Of a stretch of 64,000 bases of DNA, positions 35,510 to 45,324 are shown in pieces. Position 1 is the first letter of the stretch. Every line of letters starts with the position of its first letter. The stretch spans positions 124,001 through 188,000 of the forward strand of contig JAAHFX010000001.1 of the NCBI GenBank assembly GCA_010672785.1, read 5' to 3'. The position numbers and the translations under genes are program-made. This DNA is from Sphaerospermopsis sp. SIO1G1 (lineage in GTDB: Bacteria > Cyanobacteriota > Cyanobacteriia > Cyanobacteriales > Nostocaceae). The notes beneath the pieces are model-generated. The model worked only from the letters and a program-made list of their open reading frames with translations, had not been told where the DNA came from and made no database searches.

Positions 35510-35730
35510 CAGATGCTTTCCCAATTAACCTCTACGAGATTGCTGCGATTTTTGATATTTTCGACCGCATTTAGCAATCTCTCTTTATTTGCAGGATGCT
35601 GTAACAGAAAATGTGTTTCATCGCTTTCATAGACCACAATTTCAATTTCTTTGTCCTGAAAAGCAGCTTTTAAACTTTCCAGAAAATTGTTATCTAGTTC
35701 GTTAGCATTCAATCTATAACTGATGTGCAT
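35509..35730 (-). CDS. Antitoxin of the YoeB-type module
   Basis: A 73-residue antitoxin that would bind and neutralise the adjacent YoeB-like toxin and repress the operon. It begins MHISYRLNANELDNNFLESLK and has a helical C-terminal tail (NKERLLNAVENIKNRS) suited to toxin wrapping. The frame is intact although its toxin is dead, so it may persist as a solitary antitoxin that protects against related toxins, or it may be on the way to decay. Confidence 0.8.
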   Translation of the reverse strand: MHISYRLNANELDNNFLESLKAAFQDKEIEIVVYESDETHFLLQHPANKERLLNAVENIKNRSNLVEVNWESI

Positions 35731-35948
35731 TCTACTATTTTCCTAATGTGATTGTTTTATGATACAACAGTTATTCATAGGCGATCGCTTTCAGTAGCAA
35801 TAACAGAGTTATAAGTTTATTCTATATACATCATACTAAATATAATATAAATCCGAAGTGCAAAAGCTTTTGGTACAGAGCATTTTCAAAATTGTTCTTC
35901 TCCAAGTCGAAGAATTTGTAATTTTAAGTTCTTAATTCTCACAACTAA

Positions 35949-35966
35949 GGGCGGTAAAACCGCCCC
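35949..35966 (-). terminator. Terminator-like hairpin after gnd
   Basis: GGGCGGT and ACCGCCC pair around a three-base loop, about 40 bases past the gnd stop on the minus strand. The T run is weak, so efficiency is uncertain. Confidence 0.55.
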
Positions 35967-36003
35967 TAAAATCAAATTTAACTAAGCAAAAACAGCTTAC
36001 AGC

Positions 36004-37434
36004 TTATTTTTGAGATTCAGCAATGGGAACCCATTCAGTGTGGAAAGTTCCTTCTCTATCAACACGTTTGTAGGTATGTGCGCCGAAGTAATCTCGTTGT
36101 GCTTGAGTCAAGTTTTGAGGTAAACGAGCGCGACGGTAACTGTCAAAATAATCAAGAGAAGCGCTAAAAGCAGGAACAGGAATACCCATCTTCGCAGCAG
36201 TAACAATTACTTCCCGCCAAGCAGGTTGTCTATCCAGAATTGTTTGTTTAAATTCAGGTGCTAACAACAAGTTAGGTAAGCCAGGATTTTCGTCAAATGC
36301 TTTCTTAATTTTATTCAAGAAACCAGCGCGAATAATACAACCACCTTTCCAAATTCGAGCCATTTCACCCAAATTTAGACCCCAGTTAAAAGTATTGGAA
36401 GCTGTAGAAATTAACGCCATACCTTGGGCATAGGAACAAATTTTAGAACAATATAATGCATCACGCACCATGTTCACAAAAGTTCTTGTATCCTTAAACT
36501 GAGTAGGAACTGGACCAGTTAATTGTTGAGATGCTGCAATCCGTTCATTTCTAATAGAAGAAAGAATTCGGGAATTAACAGCCGCAGTAATTGTAGGAAT
36601 AGCAACGCCTATTTCTAAAGCAGTTTGTACAGTCCAACGACCAGTACCTTTTTGTCCCGCAGCATCAACAATTAAGTCAACTAAAGGTATCCTAGTTTCG
36701 GCATCAACGTAGGGGAAAATATTAGCTGTAATCTCAATCAAAAATGAGTTGAGTTCGTCGGTTTGGTTCCACTCAGAAAATACTTGATGTAGCTGTTGAG
36801 TGTTCAAACCGCCAACATTTTTCAACAAATCATAGGCTTCTGCAATTAATTGCATATCACCATATTCAATCCCATTGTGAACCATTTTTACATAGTGACC
36901 AGAACCACCAGGTCCAATGTAGGTTACACAAGGGCCATCATCAACTTGAGCAGCAATTTTATTAAAGATGGGAGAAAGGTACTCATAGGAGCTTTTTGTT
37001 CCACCAGGCATGAGAGATGGGCCATTTAAAGCCCCTTCTTCACCACCACTCACACCCATACCGATGTAGCGTAAACCGATGGGTTCTAATTCCTGAGTAC
37101 GTCTTTCTGTATCTTCATACCAAGAGTTACCACCATCAATGATGATGTCGCCTTCTTGCAGTAAAGGTTTCAACTGTTGAATTACAGCATCAACGGCTTT
37201 ACCAGCTTGCACCATGACTAAGATTTTGCGGGGGCGTTCTAATGAAGCGACGAATTCTTCTAAGGTAAAAGCCGCTTTCACATTCCGTCCTCCGGCACGA
37301 TTGGCCATGAAGGCATCGGTTTTCTCGCGAGAGCGGTTGTAAACTGCAATTGGGAAGCCATTACGCTCGACGTTAAGAGCAATGTTCTCGCCCATTACGG
37401 CTAATCCAATCACACCAAAGCTTTGTAATGTCAT
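36004..37434 (-). CDS. gnd: 6-phosphogluconate dehydrogenase, decarboxylating
   Basis: Oxidises 6-phosphogluconate to ribulose 5-phosphate and CO2 with NADP in the oxidative pentose phosphate pathway, the main route of dark respiration in cyanobacteria. The 476 residues are full length: NADP fold GVIGLAVMGENIALN with NRS after the second strand, substrate site GMGVSGGEEGALNGPSLMPGG, the catalytic Lys region YVKMVHNGIEYGDMQLIAEAYD, and the C-terminal GAHTYKRVD. It is monocistronic by context, with a hairpin downstream. Confidence 0.98.
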   Translation of the reverse strand: MTLQSFGVIGLAVMGENIALNVERNGFPIAVYNRSREKTDAFMANRAGGRNVKAAFTLEEFVASLERPRKILVMVQAGKAVDAVIQQLKPLLQEGDIIIDGGNSWYEDTERRTQELEPIGLRYIGMGVSGGEEGALNGPSLMPGGTKSSYEYLSPIFNKIAAQVDDGPCVTYIGPGGSGHYVKMVHNGIEYGDMQLIAEAYDLLKNVGGLNTQQLHQVFSEWNQTDELNSFLIEITANIFPYVDAETRIPLVDLIVDAAGQKGTGRWTVQTALEIGVAIPTITAAVNSRILSSIRNERIAASQQLTGPVPTQFKDTRTFVNMVRDALYCSKICSYAQGMALISTASNTFNWGLNLGEMARIWKGGCIIRAGFLNKIKKAFDENPGLPNLLLAPEFKQTILDRQPAWREVIVTAAKMGIPVPAFSASLDYFDSYRRARLPQNLTQAQRDYFGAHTYKRVDREGTFHTEWVPIAESQK

Positions 37435-37658
37435 AGTTCAAATCTTTTCTTGGTTTTGGCTAACTCTTGCAAATCCTTCCATCTATAAGGGTAAACCGAG
37501 ATTTTGGGTTCACTCCTAAAGAAGACATTAAGAGTTGATGTTAAGGATAGAAAATCATAACTAACACGGTTTTAATTTGTATCTAAGTCAACAATTCTGT
37601 AACCAGAATTTGCAAAATGGAAATATTGACATTGACACAACAGAAAGGAGTTTAAAAA

Positions 37659-38417
37659 ATGTTGGCCTATCTCCTCGCATTTGTAGTCGGACTGGGTAGT
37701 TTAGCTATTTACCTATCTGCTTTCTTTTTTCCGGAAATCCACCGCAAAAATGATTTTATTTGGAGTGGTGTAGGGATGTTTTACGCTTTGGTACTGTGGA
37801 TTTTTGCCCCCCAAATCGTTGGCGGTCTTTTGCTTGGTCATGTGGCTAGTGTAGCTTTGTTAGTTTGGTTTGGTTGGCAAACTCTGTCTTTGCGTCGTCA
37901 ATTAACACCAGAGGTACAACAAACAGCTATTCCCAGTCCTGAGTCAGTTAAGGTGCGTCTCCAAGAACAAACATCTAAGTTATCTTTTCTGGAAAAGTTG
38001 AAACAATTGCCAGTTGTAGTGGTTGGCTGGTTCAATGGCTTAAAAGCTCAGGTACAACAGACTCTCAATCAAAAGTCCAGTACCACTCCAGAAAAACCTG
38101 CACAGGAAACTCTGAATCAAACTACTGCTGAGGCTCAATCAGTACCGGAAACTTCTGAAATCCCTGTGAGTGAGACTCAACCAGCACCAGAATCTTCTAC
38201 TTCGACGGTTGAAGAAATAGAAACTTCTAAAATCCCTGTGAGTGAGACTCAAACAATGCCAGAATCTTCTACTCCCACGGTTGAGGATAGTGAGGTGACA
38301 GAAGAAATTACACCCGAAAATAACCCTGAGACTGAAGTCGTTTCCGATGATACATCTAAACAACTATCAGATCCACCATCAGAGAAATCACCGCCTAGTT
38401 CAGAGGCTGAAGGTTAG
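37659..38417 (+). CDS. ycf66: Ycf66-family protein with acidic repeat tail
   Basis: Conserved protein of cyanobacteria and some plastids, function unsettled. The N-terminal third has three membrane segments (AYLLAFVVGLGSLAIYLSAFFF, FIWSGVGMFYALVLWIF, VGGLLLGHVASVALLVWFGW), then the LSLRRQLTPE junction that typifies Ycf66. The rest of the 252 residues is a disordered Pro/Glu/Ser/Thr tail in which SETSEIPVSETQPAPESS is repeated with small changes. An AAAGGAG ribosome-binding site precedes the ATG. A terminator follows. Confidence 0.88.
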   Translation: MLAYLLAFVVGLGSLAIYLSAFFFPEIHRKNDFIWSGVGMFYALVLWIFAPQIVGGLLLGHVASVALLVWFGWQTLSLRRQLTPEVQQTAIPSPESVKVRLQEQTSKLSFLEKLKQLPVVVVGWFNGLKAQVQQTLNQKSSTTPEKPAQETLNQTTAEAQSVPETSEIPVSETQPAPESSTSTVEEIETSKIPVSETQTMPESSTPTVEDSEVTEEITPENNPETEVVSDDTSKQLSDPPSEKSPPSSEAEG

Positions 38418-38423
38418 ATATTA

Positions 38424-38477
38424 AAAGGAACTGAGAATGAAAACTATAATTTGTTAATCAGTTCCTTTCAGCATTTT
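38424..38477 (+). terminator. Terminator of ycf66
   Basis: An eleven-base perfect stem, AAAGGAACTGA with TCAGTTCCTTT, encloses about 23 bases and is followed by CAGCATTTTT; it lies seven bases after the stop. Confidence 0.75.
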
Positions 38478-38567
38478 TATGGAAGTAGTTTGTATGAAAA
38501 ATTCTTAAGAATTGTTTAAATTTTCTGGAATCTATCCTATAATTCTAAGCAAAGAACTTTTCAGGCA

Positions 38568-39665
38568 ATGATGTTATCGGATATGGAATTGTCAGGTAAA
38601 GAAAGTACTATTTTTATTGAACCTTTAGCTCAAGAATGGGCTAAGAAGTATTTACAGAACCTTGTAGTTAATACTGAGACTCAAGAAAATGATCATGGTT
38701 TGGCTTTATCAGAGATATTGTCAGTCCCTGGACGTAAAAAAACGGCTGATCAAGTCTTGACATCCTTACGAAGTATAAGTGTTAAAGCCTGGAATAAAAC
38801 TGAGGATTTATTAGCTATTCCTATTGTTCAACACCATATAGATTTTAATTTAATTAATCCTTGGGAAATTTCCCATGACTGCTTTAATATTTACAAAAAA
38901 GCTTTGTATTTTTATACTCAATCTGGACATAATCGTCCTCTGAGTTTCGTGACAAAATTTACCAAACCAAATTATCATCTTTCTGAAGAAGATTTACAAC
39001 TAGAGACTGAATTGATAGCTCCCCATGAATTAGTAAGAGTAATTAGTGCAGATATAGGAGCGGTTAGGAAAAAGTATACAGAAATAGATCCCAGGGCAAT
39101 TGGTTTTGTAAGTATGCAGTTTCATTATACTGGGCAAATGCTACTTGAACCATTAAATATTGTTGAGCGATCGCTGGTAGGTTCATATTTTAAAGTAATT
39201 GACGATCATTTATATATGCCCTTACAGCGTGCCTATTTAGCTGCTGCACAATATGATTATGATTCTCCAATTATCTCAGTTCTACAAAACCTCTTACCAG
39301 CCAGTACCAATATTGCTAATAATATAGCCAAAAAAATTATTGAACTTTTCCCCAACCATGAAACTATGTCTGGGAAGTTGACGGATCAAGTGGTGAGAAT
39401 TTCTAGTATCCGTGATGTGGAAATGTTCCAAGTTTATTTGTGGGTATGTGTTTTAGAGGGAAATGTCAATATTATCAAAGAAGAATTATTTCCTTTATGT
39501 GTAATGCTCTATCCAACTTTAAAAGTAAAATGGGATATGATTAGGCAGATGTTGTATTTGCTCAGATTTGAAATTCAAGATCGCCTGGTTTATGAACACT
39601 TTCAGATGTTAATGCCTTATTTTCAAATTTTATCTTCTATGTTTTCTGCCGATATTTTAGATTAG
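38568..39665 (+). CDS. Cyanobacterial protein of unknown function
   Basis: I do not recognise this 365-residue protein. It is mostly alpha-helical with no signal peptide or membrane helix. Segments such as YFKVIDDHLYMPLQRAYLAAAQYDYDSP suggest a globular cytosolic fold. Three Met codons lie at the start (38568, 38571, 38583); I keep the first. The next gene converges on it, leaving 24 bp. A HIP1 site is present in the middle. Nothing in the neighbourhood suggests a role. Confidence 0.65.
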   Translation: MMLSDMELSGKESTIFIEPLAQEWAKKYLQNLVVNTETQENDHGLALSEILSVPGRKKTADQVLTSLRSISVKAWNKTEDLLAIPIVQHHIDFNLINPWEISHDCFNIYKKALYFYTQSGHNRPLSFVTKFTKPNYHLSEEDLQLETELIAPHELVRVISADIGAVRKKYTEIDPRAIGFVSMQFHYTGQMLLEPLNIVERSLVGSYFKVIDDHLYMPLQRAYLAAAQYDYDSPIISVLQNLLPASTNIANNIAKKIIELFPNHETMSGKLTDQVVRISSIRDVEMFQVYLWVCVLEGNVNIIKEELFPLCVMLYPTLKVKWDMIRQMLYLLRFEIQDRLVYEHFQMLMPYFQILSSMFSADILD

Positions 39666-39689
39666 AGTTATTTAATCATGGAGTAAATT

Positions 39690-41777
39690 TTATGGTGTTG
39701 GCTGATATAAAGGAATAGTAATAATAAACTCTGTACTTTTACCAGCTATAGACATACATTCTAATTTACCGTGATGTTGTTCAGTGATGATTTTATAGCT
39801 AATAGATAAACCTAAACCTGTTCCTTTTCCTACAGGTTTTGTGGTGAAAAAAGGATCAAATAAGAGTCTTTTAACTTTTTCAGGAATACCTATCCCGTTA
39901 TCAATGATCCGAATTACTACTTGTTGGTTATTGGTTAATTCAGTATAAATATAAATTTTGAATTGCTGAAAATTTTTTAAATTATTGATTTTTTTATCTT
40001 CTACAGCATCAATAGCATTAGCAAGAATATTCATAAATACTTGGTTTAGCTGTCCTGTGTAACACTCTACCAATGGTAAATCACTATATTTTCTGATAAC
40101 TTCAATTGCTGGGCGTTTTGGTGTAGCTTTGAGACGATTTTCTAAAATCATTAATGTGCTATCAATACCTTCATGGATATTCACTGCTTTTATTTCTGAT
40201 TCATCTAAGCGAGAAAAGTTACGTAGTGATCGCACAATTTCTGTAATTCTTTCACTACCAACCATCATCGAATTGAGCAATTTAGGTAAGTCTTTAATTA
40301 TGAACTTGATATCTATTTCTGCTTCTTTATTTTTAATTTCAGGATCTGCTTCTGGATAGTGTTCCTGATAAAGTTTAATTAAACTGAGTAAGTGTTGAGT
40401 ATATTCATGTGCAGGGTGAATATTACCATAAATAAAATTAATCGGGTTATTTATTTCATGTGCTACACCTGCTACTAATTGTCCTAAACTAGACATTTTT
40501 TCACTTTGAATTAATTGTGACGCTAATTGCTGTGCTTCTTGCTGCACTTGAGCTAAAACTATTTCTAGTTTGTCGTTAGCTTTAGTCAGTTCTTTTTCCC
40601 GCTGTTTAATAGTTGCAAAGGATGTTGCTAGTTGTTTTGCCATACTATTAAATGAAGTTTCTAATTGCCCAATTTCATCATTACTCAAAACAGAGGCTTG
40701 CTTTTTTAAGTTACCTTGAGCAAATTCTTGAACTACCTGGGTAAGTTCAATTAATGGTTGAGAGATAGATTTACTAACTATAATTGCAGCTAAAGTGACT
40801 AATAAAATTGTAATTACTCCCAAAATAATTAAAATATTTTTTAGGGTTTTTAGAGGAGTAAATACTTCTTCTGTATCCATTTTAACTACCATACCAGCAT
40901 TGGTAGAAGGTAAGTATCTCCAGGCTGCAATAGTCTCTTTTCCCCGATAATCAATAATTATATTATTTCCCTTAATACCTTGAATAGCTTGATTGAGAGG
41001 ATGTGATTTTTTTTCATTAATGTTAATATATCTTTTTAAAGCTGCTTTGGAATCATGTCTAGTTCTGGTAGTAAAAACTATCTTTTTATCAACTAGTGAA
41101 CCAACTATAGTTTCTCCACTTTCCCCTAAACCTGTATAGTCATTTACTATTTGATTATACTCTTGGTTGTTTATTTCTAAAACTATTACTCCAATGATTT
41201 TATTTTCCTGAAAAATAGGAGCAGCAATTACAGCTATAGGTTCTAGATTATCTTGATAGTAACTGAAGTTAGAAATCTCTACCTGCATTAATGTTTTAGC
41301 GCGATCAATGATATTGATAATGTCTGAATTTTTGTAAGCTAGTAACTGATAATTCCTTCCTATTTCATCAGAGTTGTTGAGTGAAAAAATCATCTCTCCT
41401 GATATTGAAAATAATAACATATCAGAATAACCGAATATTTGTAAGTAATTCTCTAATAATTTCCTGTATTTTTGATCTAATTGTTGCACTTGTTGAGAAC
41501 TTTTATTATTGTTTAGCAATTTTTTTTTATATTGTTTAGTTGCATCAATTATGTCTGGAATTTTGGCAATAGTTTCAGCATCTCTTCTTCTATCAGAAAT
41601 ATATCTATCTAACAGTTTTTCTTTACTTCCTGCGACATAATTCAATCTATTCTTTACTTCTTTTATCAGAGCTTTTCTAGCAATAGAATATTGTAATGAG
41701 GTAAAAAGAATCATGGGAAATAAAGCAATTAATAAAAACCAAAACAGTAATTTATTAACTATTTTTTTATGTTTCAC
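39690..41777 (-). CDS. Membrane sensor histidine kinase (Cache-HAMP-HisKA)
   Basis: A 695-residue two-component sensor. Helix one (LLFWFLLIALFPMILFTSL, 9-27) and helix two (ILIILGVITILLVTLAAIIV, about 315-334) bracket a periplasmic Cache-like domain of about 285 residues. A HAMP linker (LIELTQVVQEFAQGNLKKQ) leads to a coiled coil, the H-box LVAGVAHEINNPINF with the phosphorylated His, and the ATP-binding domain (N box NAIDAVED, NGIGIP, GKGTGLGLSI). No response regulator is adjacent. The gene upstream (41945, same strand) is a urea/amide-type binding protein and may feed a ligand signal to it. Confidence 0.92.
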   Translation of the reverse strand: MKHKKIVNKLLFWFLLIALFPMILFTSLQYSIARKALIKEVKNRLNYVAGSKEKLLDRYISDRRRDAETIAKIPDIIDATKQYKKKLLNNNKSSQQVQQLDQKYRKLLENYLQIFGYSDMLLFSISGEMIFSLNNSDEIGRNYQLLAYKNSDIINIIDRAKTLMQVEISNFSYYQDNLEPIAVIAAPIFQENKIIGVIVLEINNQEYNQIVNDYTGLGESGETIVGSLVDKKIVFTTRTRHDSKAALKRYININEKKSHPLNQAIQGIKGNNIIIDYRGKETIAAWRYLPSTNAGMVVKMDTEEVFTPLKTLKNILIILGVITILLVTLAAIIVSKSISQPLIELTQVVQEFAQGNLKKQASVLSNDEIGQLETSFNSMAKQLATSFATIKQREKELTKANDKLEIVLAQVQQEAQQLASQLIQSEKMSSLGQLVAGVAHEINNPINFIYGNIHPAHEYTQHLLSLIKLYQEHYPEADPEIKNKEAEIDIKFIIKDLPKLLNSMMVGSERITEIVRSLRNFSRLDESEIKAVNIHEGIDSTLMILENRLKATPKRPAIEVIRKYSDLPLVECYTGQLNQVFMNILANAIDAVEDKKINNLKNFQQFKIYIYTELTNNQQVVIRIIDNGIGIPEKVKRLLFDPFFTTKPVGKGTGLGLSISYKIITEQHHGKLECMSIAGKSTEFIITIPLYQPTP

Positions 41778-41944
41778 ACTACTAACTCCATTAAATACGC
41801 ATATCTAGCTTTTACAAAACTCACACCTTGATTACATGAAGGTGTGCTTCCAATATAAAGAAATCCTTTTATTTACAAGATTATTTTATTTGAAACAAGT
41901 TAGTTAGAGCATCTTTTGTTTATTATAATGTCATTATAACCTAT

Positions 41945-43198
41945 CTAATTATAATTAGCCCAGTTTTGATTCCAACTTTGATAGAGGCTATTCACAAATT
42001 TTTGCCATTCTGCTTTTGAACGGGATATGGGGTAAGGTAAAGGACGAACTGGTTTTTCTGAGTTCCAAATGATGTCAAATTGTTTTTGGGAATTAATTTT
42101 TCCAACTCTTACTGTTTTCCAAGTATGTTGATTATTTGCATCTACATATACTACTCCTCCTGGCGCATTAAAACTTTGAGATTTGATATTTTTTCTAATT
42201 AAATTTACATCATCTATTCCTGCATCCTCTACAGCTTTAGCCCATAAATAAACACCAAAATATCCAGCTTCTATCGGATCTGATGTCACCCTATCTTGTC
42301 CATATCTGACTTTAAATTTTTGGATAAATTTTTGGTTACTTGAAGTATCAATACTTTGAAAATAATTCCAAACTGCATAGTCACCTACTATATCTTGGTT
42401 GGGAATTTTTTTGATTTCTTGCTCCGCTAAACTGAAAGAAATGATGGGTATTTTTTCTGGTGTAATTCCATGTTTTCTGATAGAACTAAAAAATGATAAA
42501 TTACTATCACCATTAATTGTATTGAGTATAATTTCTGGTTGAGTATCTATAATTTCCTGGATAACTAACTCTACATTTCCATCACCTAATGGTATATATT
42601 CTTCTCCTAGTATTTCTCCATTTAATGCTGTAACTTGATCTTTTATAATGGCGTTTGCTGTACGGGGGAAAATATAATCAGAACCAACTAGAAAAAACTT
42701 TTTTCCTAAATTATCAAATGACCATTTAACGGCAGGAATAATTTGTTGGTTTGGTGCTGCTCCTGTATAAACGATATTAGGAGATTGTTCTAAACCCTCA
42801 TATTGAACAGGATAAATTAACAAATTATTATATTTTTCAAAGATGGGTTTTACTGTTTTCCGACTAGCAGAAGTCCAGCAACCAAATACTGTCACTACTT
42901 GTTCATTAGTAATCAGGTTTTCCGCTTCTTGAGCAAATATATCCCAATCAGATTTACCATCAACAATAATTGGTTTTATTTGTTTACCTAAAATACCTCC
43001 ATGATTATTTATTTCTTCGATGGCCATTAAAGTTGCATCGGCAACTGATTGCTCACTAATTGCCATTGTGCCAGTTAAAGAATGCAAGATGCCTACTTTA
43101 ATCGGTGTTTGATAAATATGATATTTTAATTGGGTGAGTAAAACAATGATTAGTCCCAACCCAAAGGATATTAATAAAATAATGTTTTTTTTCGTCAT
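41945..43198 (-). CDS. UrtA/AmiC-type periplasmic binding protein, membrane anchored
   Basis: A 417-residue type I binding protein resembling the urea-binding UrtA and amide sensor AmiC (GILHSLTGTMAISEQSVADATLMAIEEINNHGGILGKQ, then VFGCWTSASRK and PVQYEG). The N terminus has one hydrophobic anchor (about 5-21) but no lipobox Cys. No urea permease or ATPase genes are near. It lies 167 bp upstream of the sensor kinase on the same strand, so a role as ligand-binding accessory of that kinase is plausible. Ligand is uncertain; short amides or urea are guesses from family. Confidence 0.85.
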   Translation of the reverse strand: MTKKNIILLISFGLGLIIVLLTQLKYHIYQTPIKVGILHSLTGTMAISEQSVADATLMAIEEINNHGGILGKQIKPIIVDGKSDWDIFAQEAENLITNEQVVTVFGCWTSASRKTVKPIFEKYNNLLIYPVQYEGLEQSPNIVYTGAAPNQQIIPAVKWSFDNLGKKFFLVGSDYIFPRTANAIIKDQVTALNGEILGEEYIPLGDGNVELVIQEIIDTQPEIILNTINGDSNLSFFSSIRKHGITPEKIPIISFSLAEQEIKKIPNQDIVGDYAVWNYFQSIDTSSNQKFIQKFKVRYGQDRVTSDPIEAGYFGVYLWAKAVEDAGIDDVNLIRKNIKSQSFNAPGGVVYVDANNQHTWKTVRVGKINSQKQFDIIWNSEKPVRPLPYPISRSKAEWQKFVNSLYQSWNQNWANYN

Positions 43199-43654
43199 GA
43201 TTTTATATAGCGGATTACTAAGGCAAACATCTTATCAGGTAGCTCCTAAATTTTTAACTTGTAAATTATAGGAACAATTATAAATGATGTTGATTTTAAT
43301 TAGTGTAATTGACTACAAACTATACTAAAAAAATATGTTCAGAGTGAACAGGTGAACATACAGTGAAAAGGGCATGATTAAAATCTGGATGCTATTTTTC
43401 CTCATGAGTGGCTCATCAAAAAACATATTTTATGAATGAATTGAGCTTAAATTTATAACTAATGCTTAATTCAATTTATTCAGAGAATTACTACTTTTAT
43501 TAGTTCATTACAAATGAAAAATTATAAATTTGTCACTTTGCATACTTTTTCTTTTTTTTTAAGTGTCATCAAACAAACGGCAAAACATATTATGATTCTG
43601 TTACATATTTGTTAAGAAACATTACACAACTCTTAACAAAAGGGAATATTTCTT
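43199..43654. other. Divergent gap without recognised features
   Basis: A 456-bp AT-rich gap between the binding protein gene and ndh. It must hold both promoters. I see no gene, repeat family member or named operator. An AAAGGGAATATT stretch just before the ndh start may serve as its ribosome-binding site. Confidence 0.5.
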
Positions 43655-45019
43655 ATGGTAGTTTCACTAGAGAAAACTCGACCACATGAGGTTGTCATCA
43701 TTGGTGGTGGCTTTGGTGGACTGTATACAGCGAAGGCTCTGGCTCACGCAAATGTAAATGTTACTCTGATTGATAAACGGAACTTTCACTTATTTCAGCC
43801 ACTTTTATATCAAGTTGCCACAGGTACTTTATCACCTGCGGATATTTCTTCACCATTGCGATCTGTATTCAGAAAAAGTAAGAATACAAGAGTTTTATTG
43901 GGAGAAGTAACTGATATTAATCCACAAACTCAGCAAGTAATTCTCAATGATCAGGTAGTCAATTATGACAGTTTAATTGTTGCTACTGGTGCTAATCATT
44001 CTTATTTTGGTAAAGATCACTGGAAAGATTTTGCTCCTGGTTTAAAAACTGTAGAAGATGCAATTGAAATGCGTCGTAAAATATTCTCCGCATTTGAAGC
44101 AGCAGAAAAGGAAACTGATCCAGAAAAACGCCGTGCTTTATTAACTTTCGTTATTGTTGGTGGTGGTCCAACAGGTGTAGAATTAGCTGGTGCGATCGCT
44201 GAGTTAGCATATAAAACTTTGAGAGAAGATTTTCGTCATATCAACACTTCAGAGGCGAAGATTTTACTACTACAAGGTGGTGAACGCATCTTACCATTTA
44301 TGTCACCAGAATTATCCCAAGCCGCAGCAGAATCCTTACAAAAGCTAGGGGTATTGATCCAAACTCAAACCAGAGTAACTGACATTGCTAATGATATTGT
44401 TACCTTCAAAAAGAGTGATAAGGTACAAGAATTGTCGGCAAAAACAGTCTTATGGGCGGCTGGTGTACAAGCTTCTCCAATAGCGAAAACATTAGCTGCA
44501 AAAACAGGTGTTGAATGCGATCGTGCTGGTAGAGTTATGGTAGAACCAGACCTAACTATTCATGGCTACAAAAATATTTTTGTAATTGGAGATTTAGCTC
44601 ATTATTCCCATCAAAATGGTCAACCTTTACCAGGTGTTGCACCCGTAGCTAAACAACAAGGTGAGTATGTAGCTGGACTAATTCAATTGCGTATGCAAGG
44701 TCGTAGTTTGCCAAAATTCCATTACAGTGATGTTGGTAGTTTGGCTATGATTGGGCAAAATTTAGCCGTTGTAGATTTAGGTTTTATCAAACTCACAGGT
44801 TTTCTTGCGTGGATATTTTGGTTAGTAATTCACATCTACTTCTTAATTGAATTTGATACTAAGATAGTAGTTATTATTCAATGGGCTTGGAATTATATTA
44901 CCCGTAATCGTCGTTCTCGATTAATTACTGGTAGAGAGGCTTTTGTAGAAACACAAACCATTGATAAAAATAATCCTTATCAAGCTAAGGAAGCTACCAA
45001 ACAGACTTTGAAAGTGTAA
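43655..45019 (+). CDS. ndh: Type II NAD(P)H dehydrogenase (NDH-2)
   Basis: Single-subunit FAD enzyme that passes electrons from NAD(P)H to quinone without pumping protons. The 454 residues show the FAD fold VVIIGGGFGGLYTAKAL (residues 13-29), the NAD fold VIVGGGPTGVELAGAIAELA, the second FAD segment NIFVIGDLAHY and the PGVAPVAKQQGEYVA signature. A hydrophobic stretch near the C terminus (LTGFLAWIFWLVIHIYFLIEFDTKIVVII) suits membrane attachment. Cyanobacteria usually have several copies, thought to act in redox sensing. A hairpin follows. Confidence 0.94.
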   Translation: MVVSLEKTRPHEVVIIGGGFGGLYTAKALAHANVNVTLIDKRNFHLFQPLLYQVATGTLSPADISSPLRSVFRKSKNTRVLLGEVTDINPQTQQVILNDQVVNYDSLIVATGANHSYFGKDHWKDFAPGLKTVEDAIEMRRKIFSAFEAAEKETDPEKRRALLTFVIVGGGPTGVELAGAIAELAYKTLREDFRHINTSEAKILLLQGGERILPFMSPELSQAAAESLQKLGVLIQTQTRVTDIANDIVTFKKSDKVQELSAKTVLWAAGVQASPIAKTLAAKTGVECDRAGRVMVEPDLTIHGYKNIFVIGDLAHYSHQNGQPLPGVAPVAKQQGEYVAGLIQLRMQGRSLPKFHYSDVGSLAMIGQNLAVVDLGFIKLTGFLAWIFWLVIHIYFLIEFDTKIVVIIQWAWNYITRNRRSRLITGREAFVETQTIDKNNPYQAKEATKQTLKV

Positions 45020-45069
45020 GATTTGTGTTTTGTTGTTAATACCAGTATCTTGCAGTTTATTTACAAACT

Positions 45070-45112
45070 CACCATCCCTATTAACATTGAATCCAATCAA
45101 TGTGAGATGGTG
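45070..45112 (+). terminator. Large hairpin after ndh
   Basis: CACCATC pairs with GATGGTG, with an inner ACATTG/CAATGT stem; it starts about 50 bases after the stop. Only a short GGTTT follows, so it may stabilise the mRNA end rather than terminate on its own. Confidence 0.55.
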
Positions 45113-45126
45113 GGTTTAACAATTTC

Positions 45127-45217
45127 AGGACTTACGCAAAATCCACTTCAAAGACTGTCATTGCGACGAAAGGAAGCAAACTCAAACCCTGATGTTTCAT
45201 AAAGATGCGTAAGTCCT
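45127..45217. repeat. R2 palindromic repeat
   Basis: A 91-bp unit from AGGACTTACGCAAAATCC to GATGCGTAAGTCCT, core GTCATTGCGACGAAAGGAAGC. It lies in the 440-bp gap between the convergent ndh and cytosine-deaminase-like genes. Confidence 0.85.
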
Positions 45218-45324
45218 AAATTTGCTGAAAATACATTTTTTTATATTGGAGTTAAGTAGAGTTTTTAAAAATTAAACTCAGAGACAAAATAAACTCAAAA
45301 TTCACATTTATAAAATAGAAGCCA

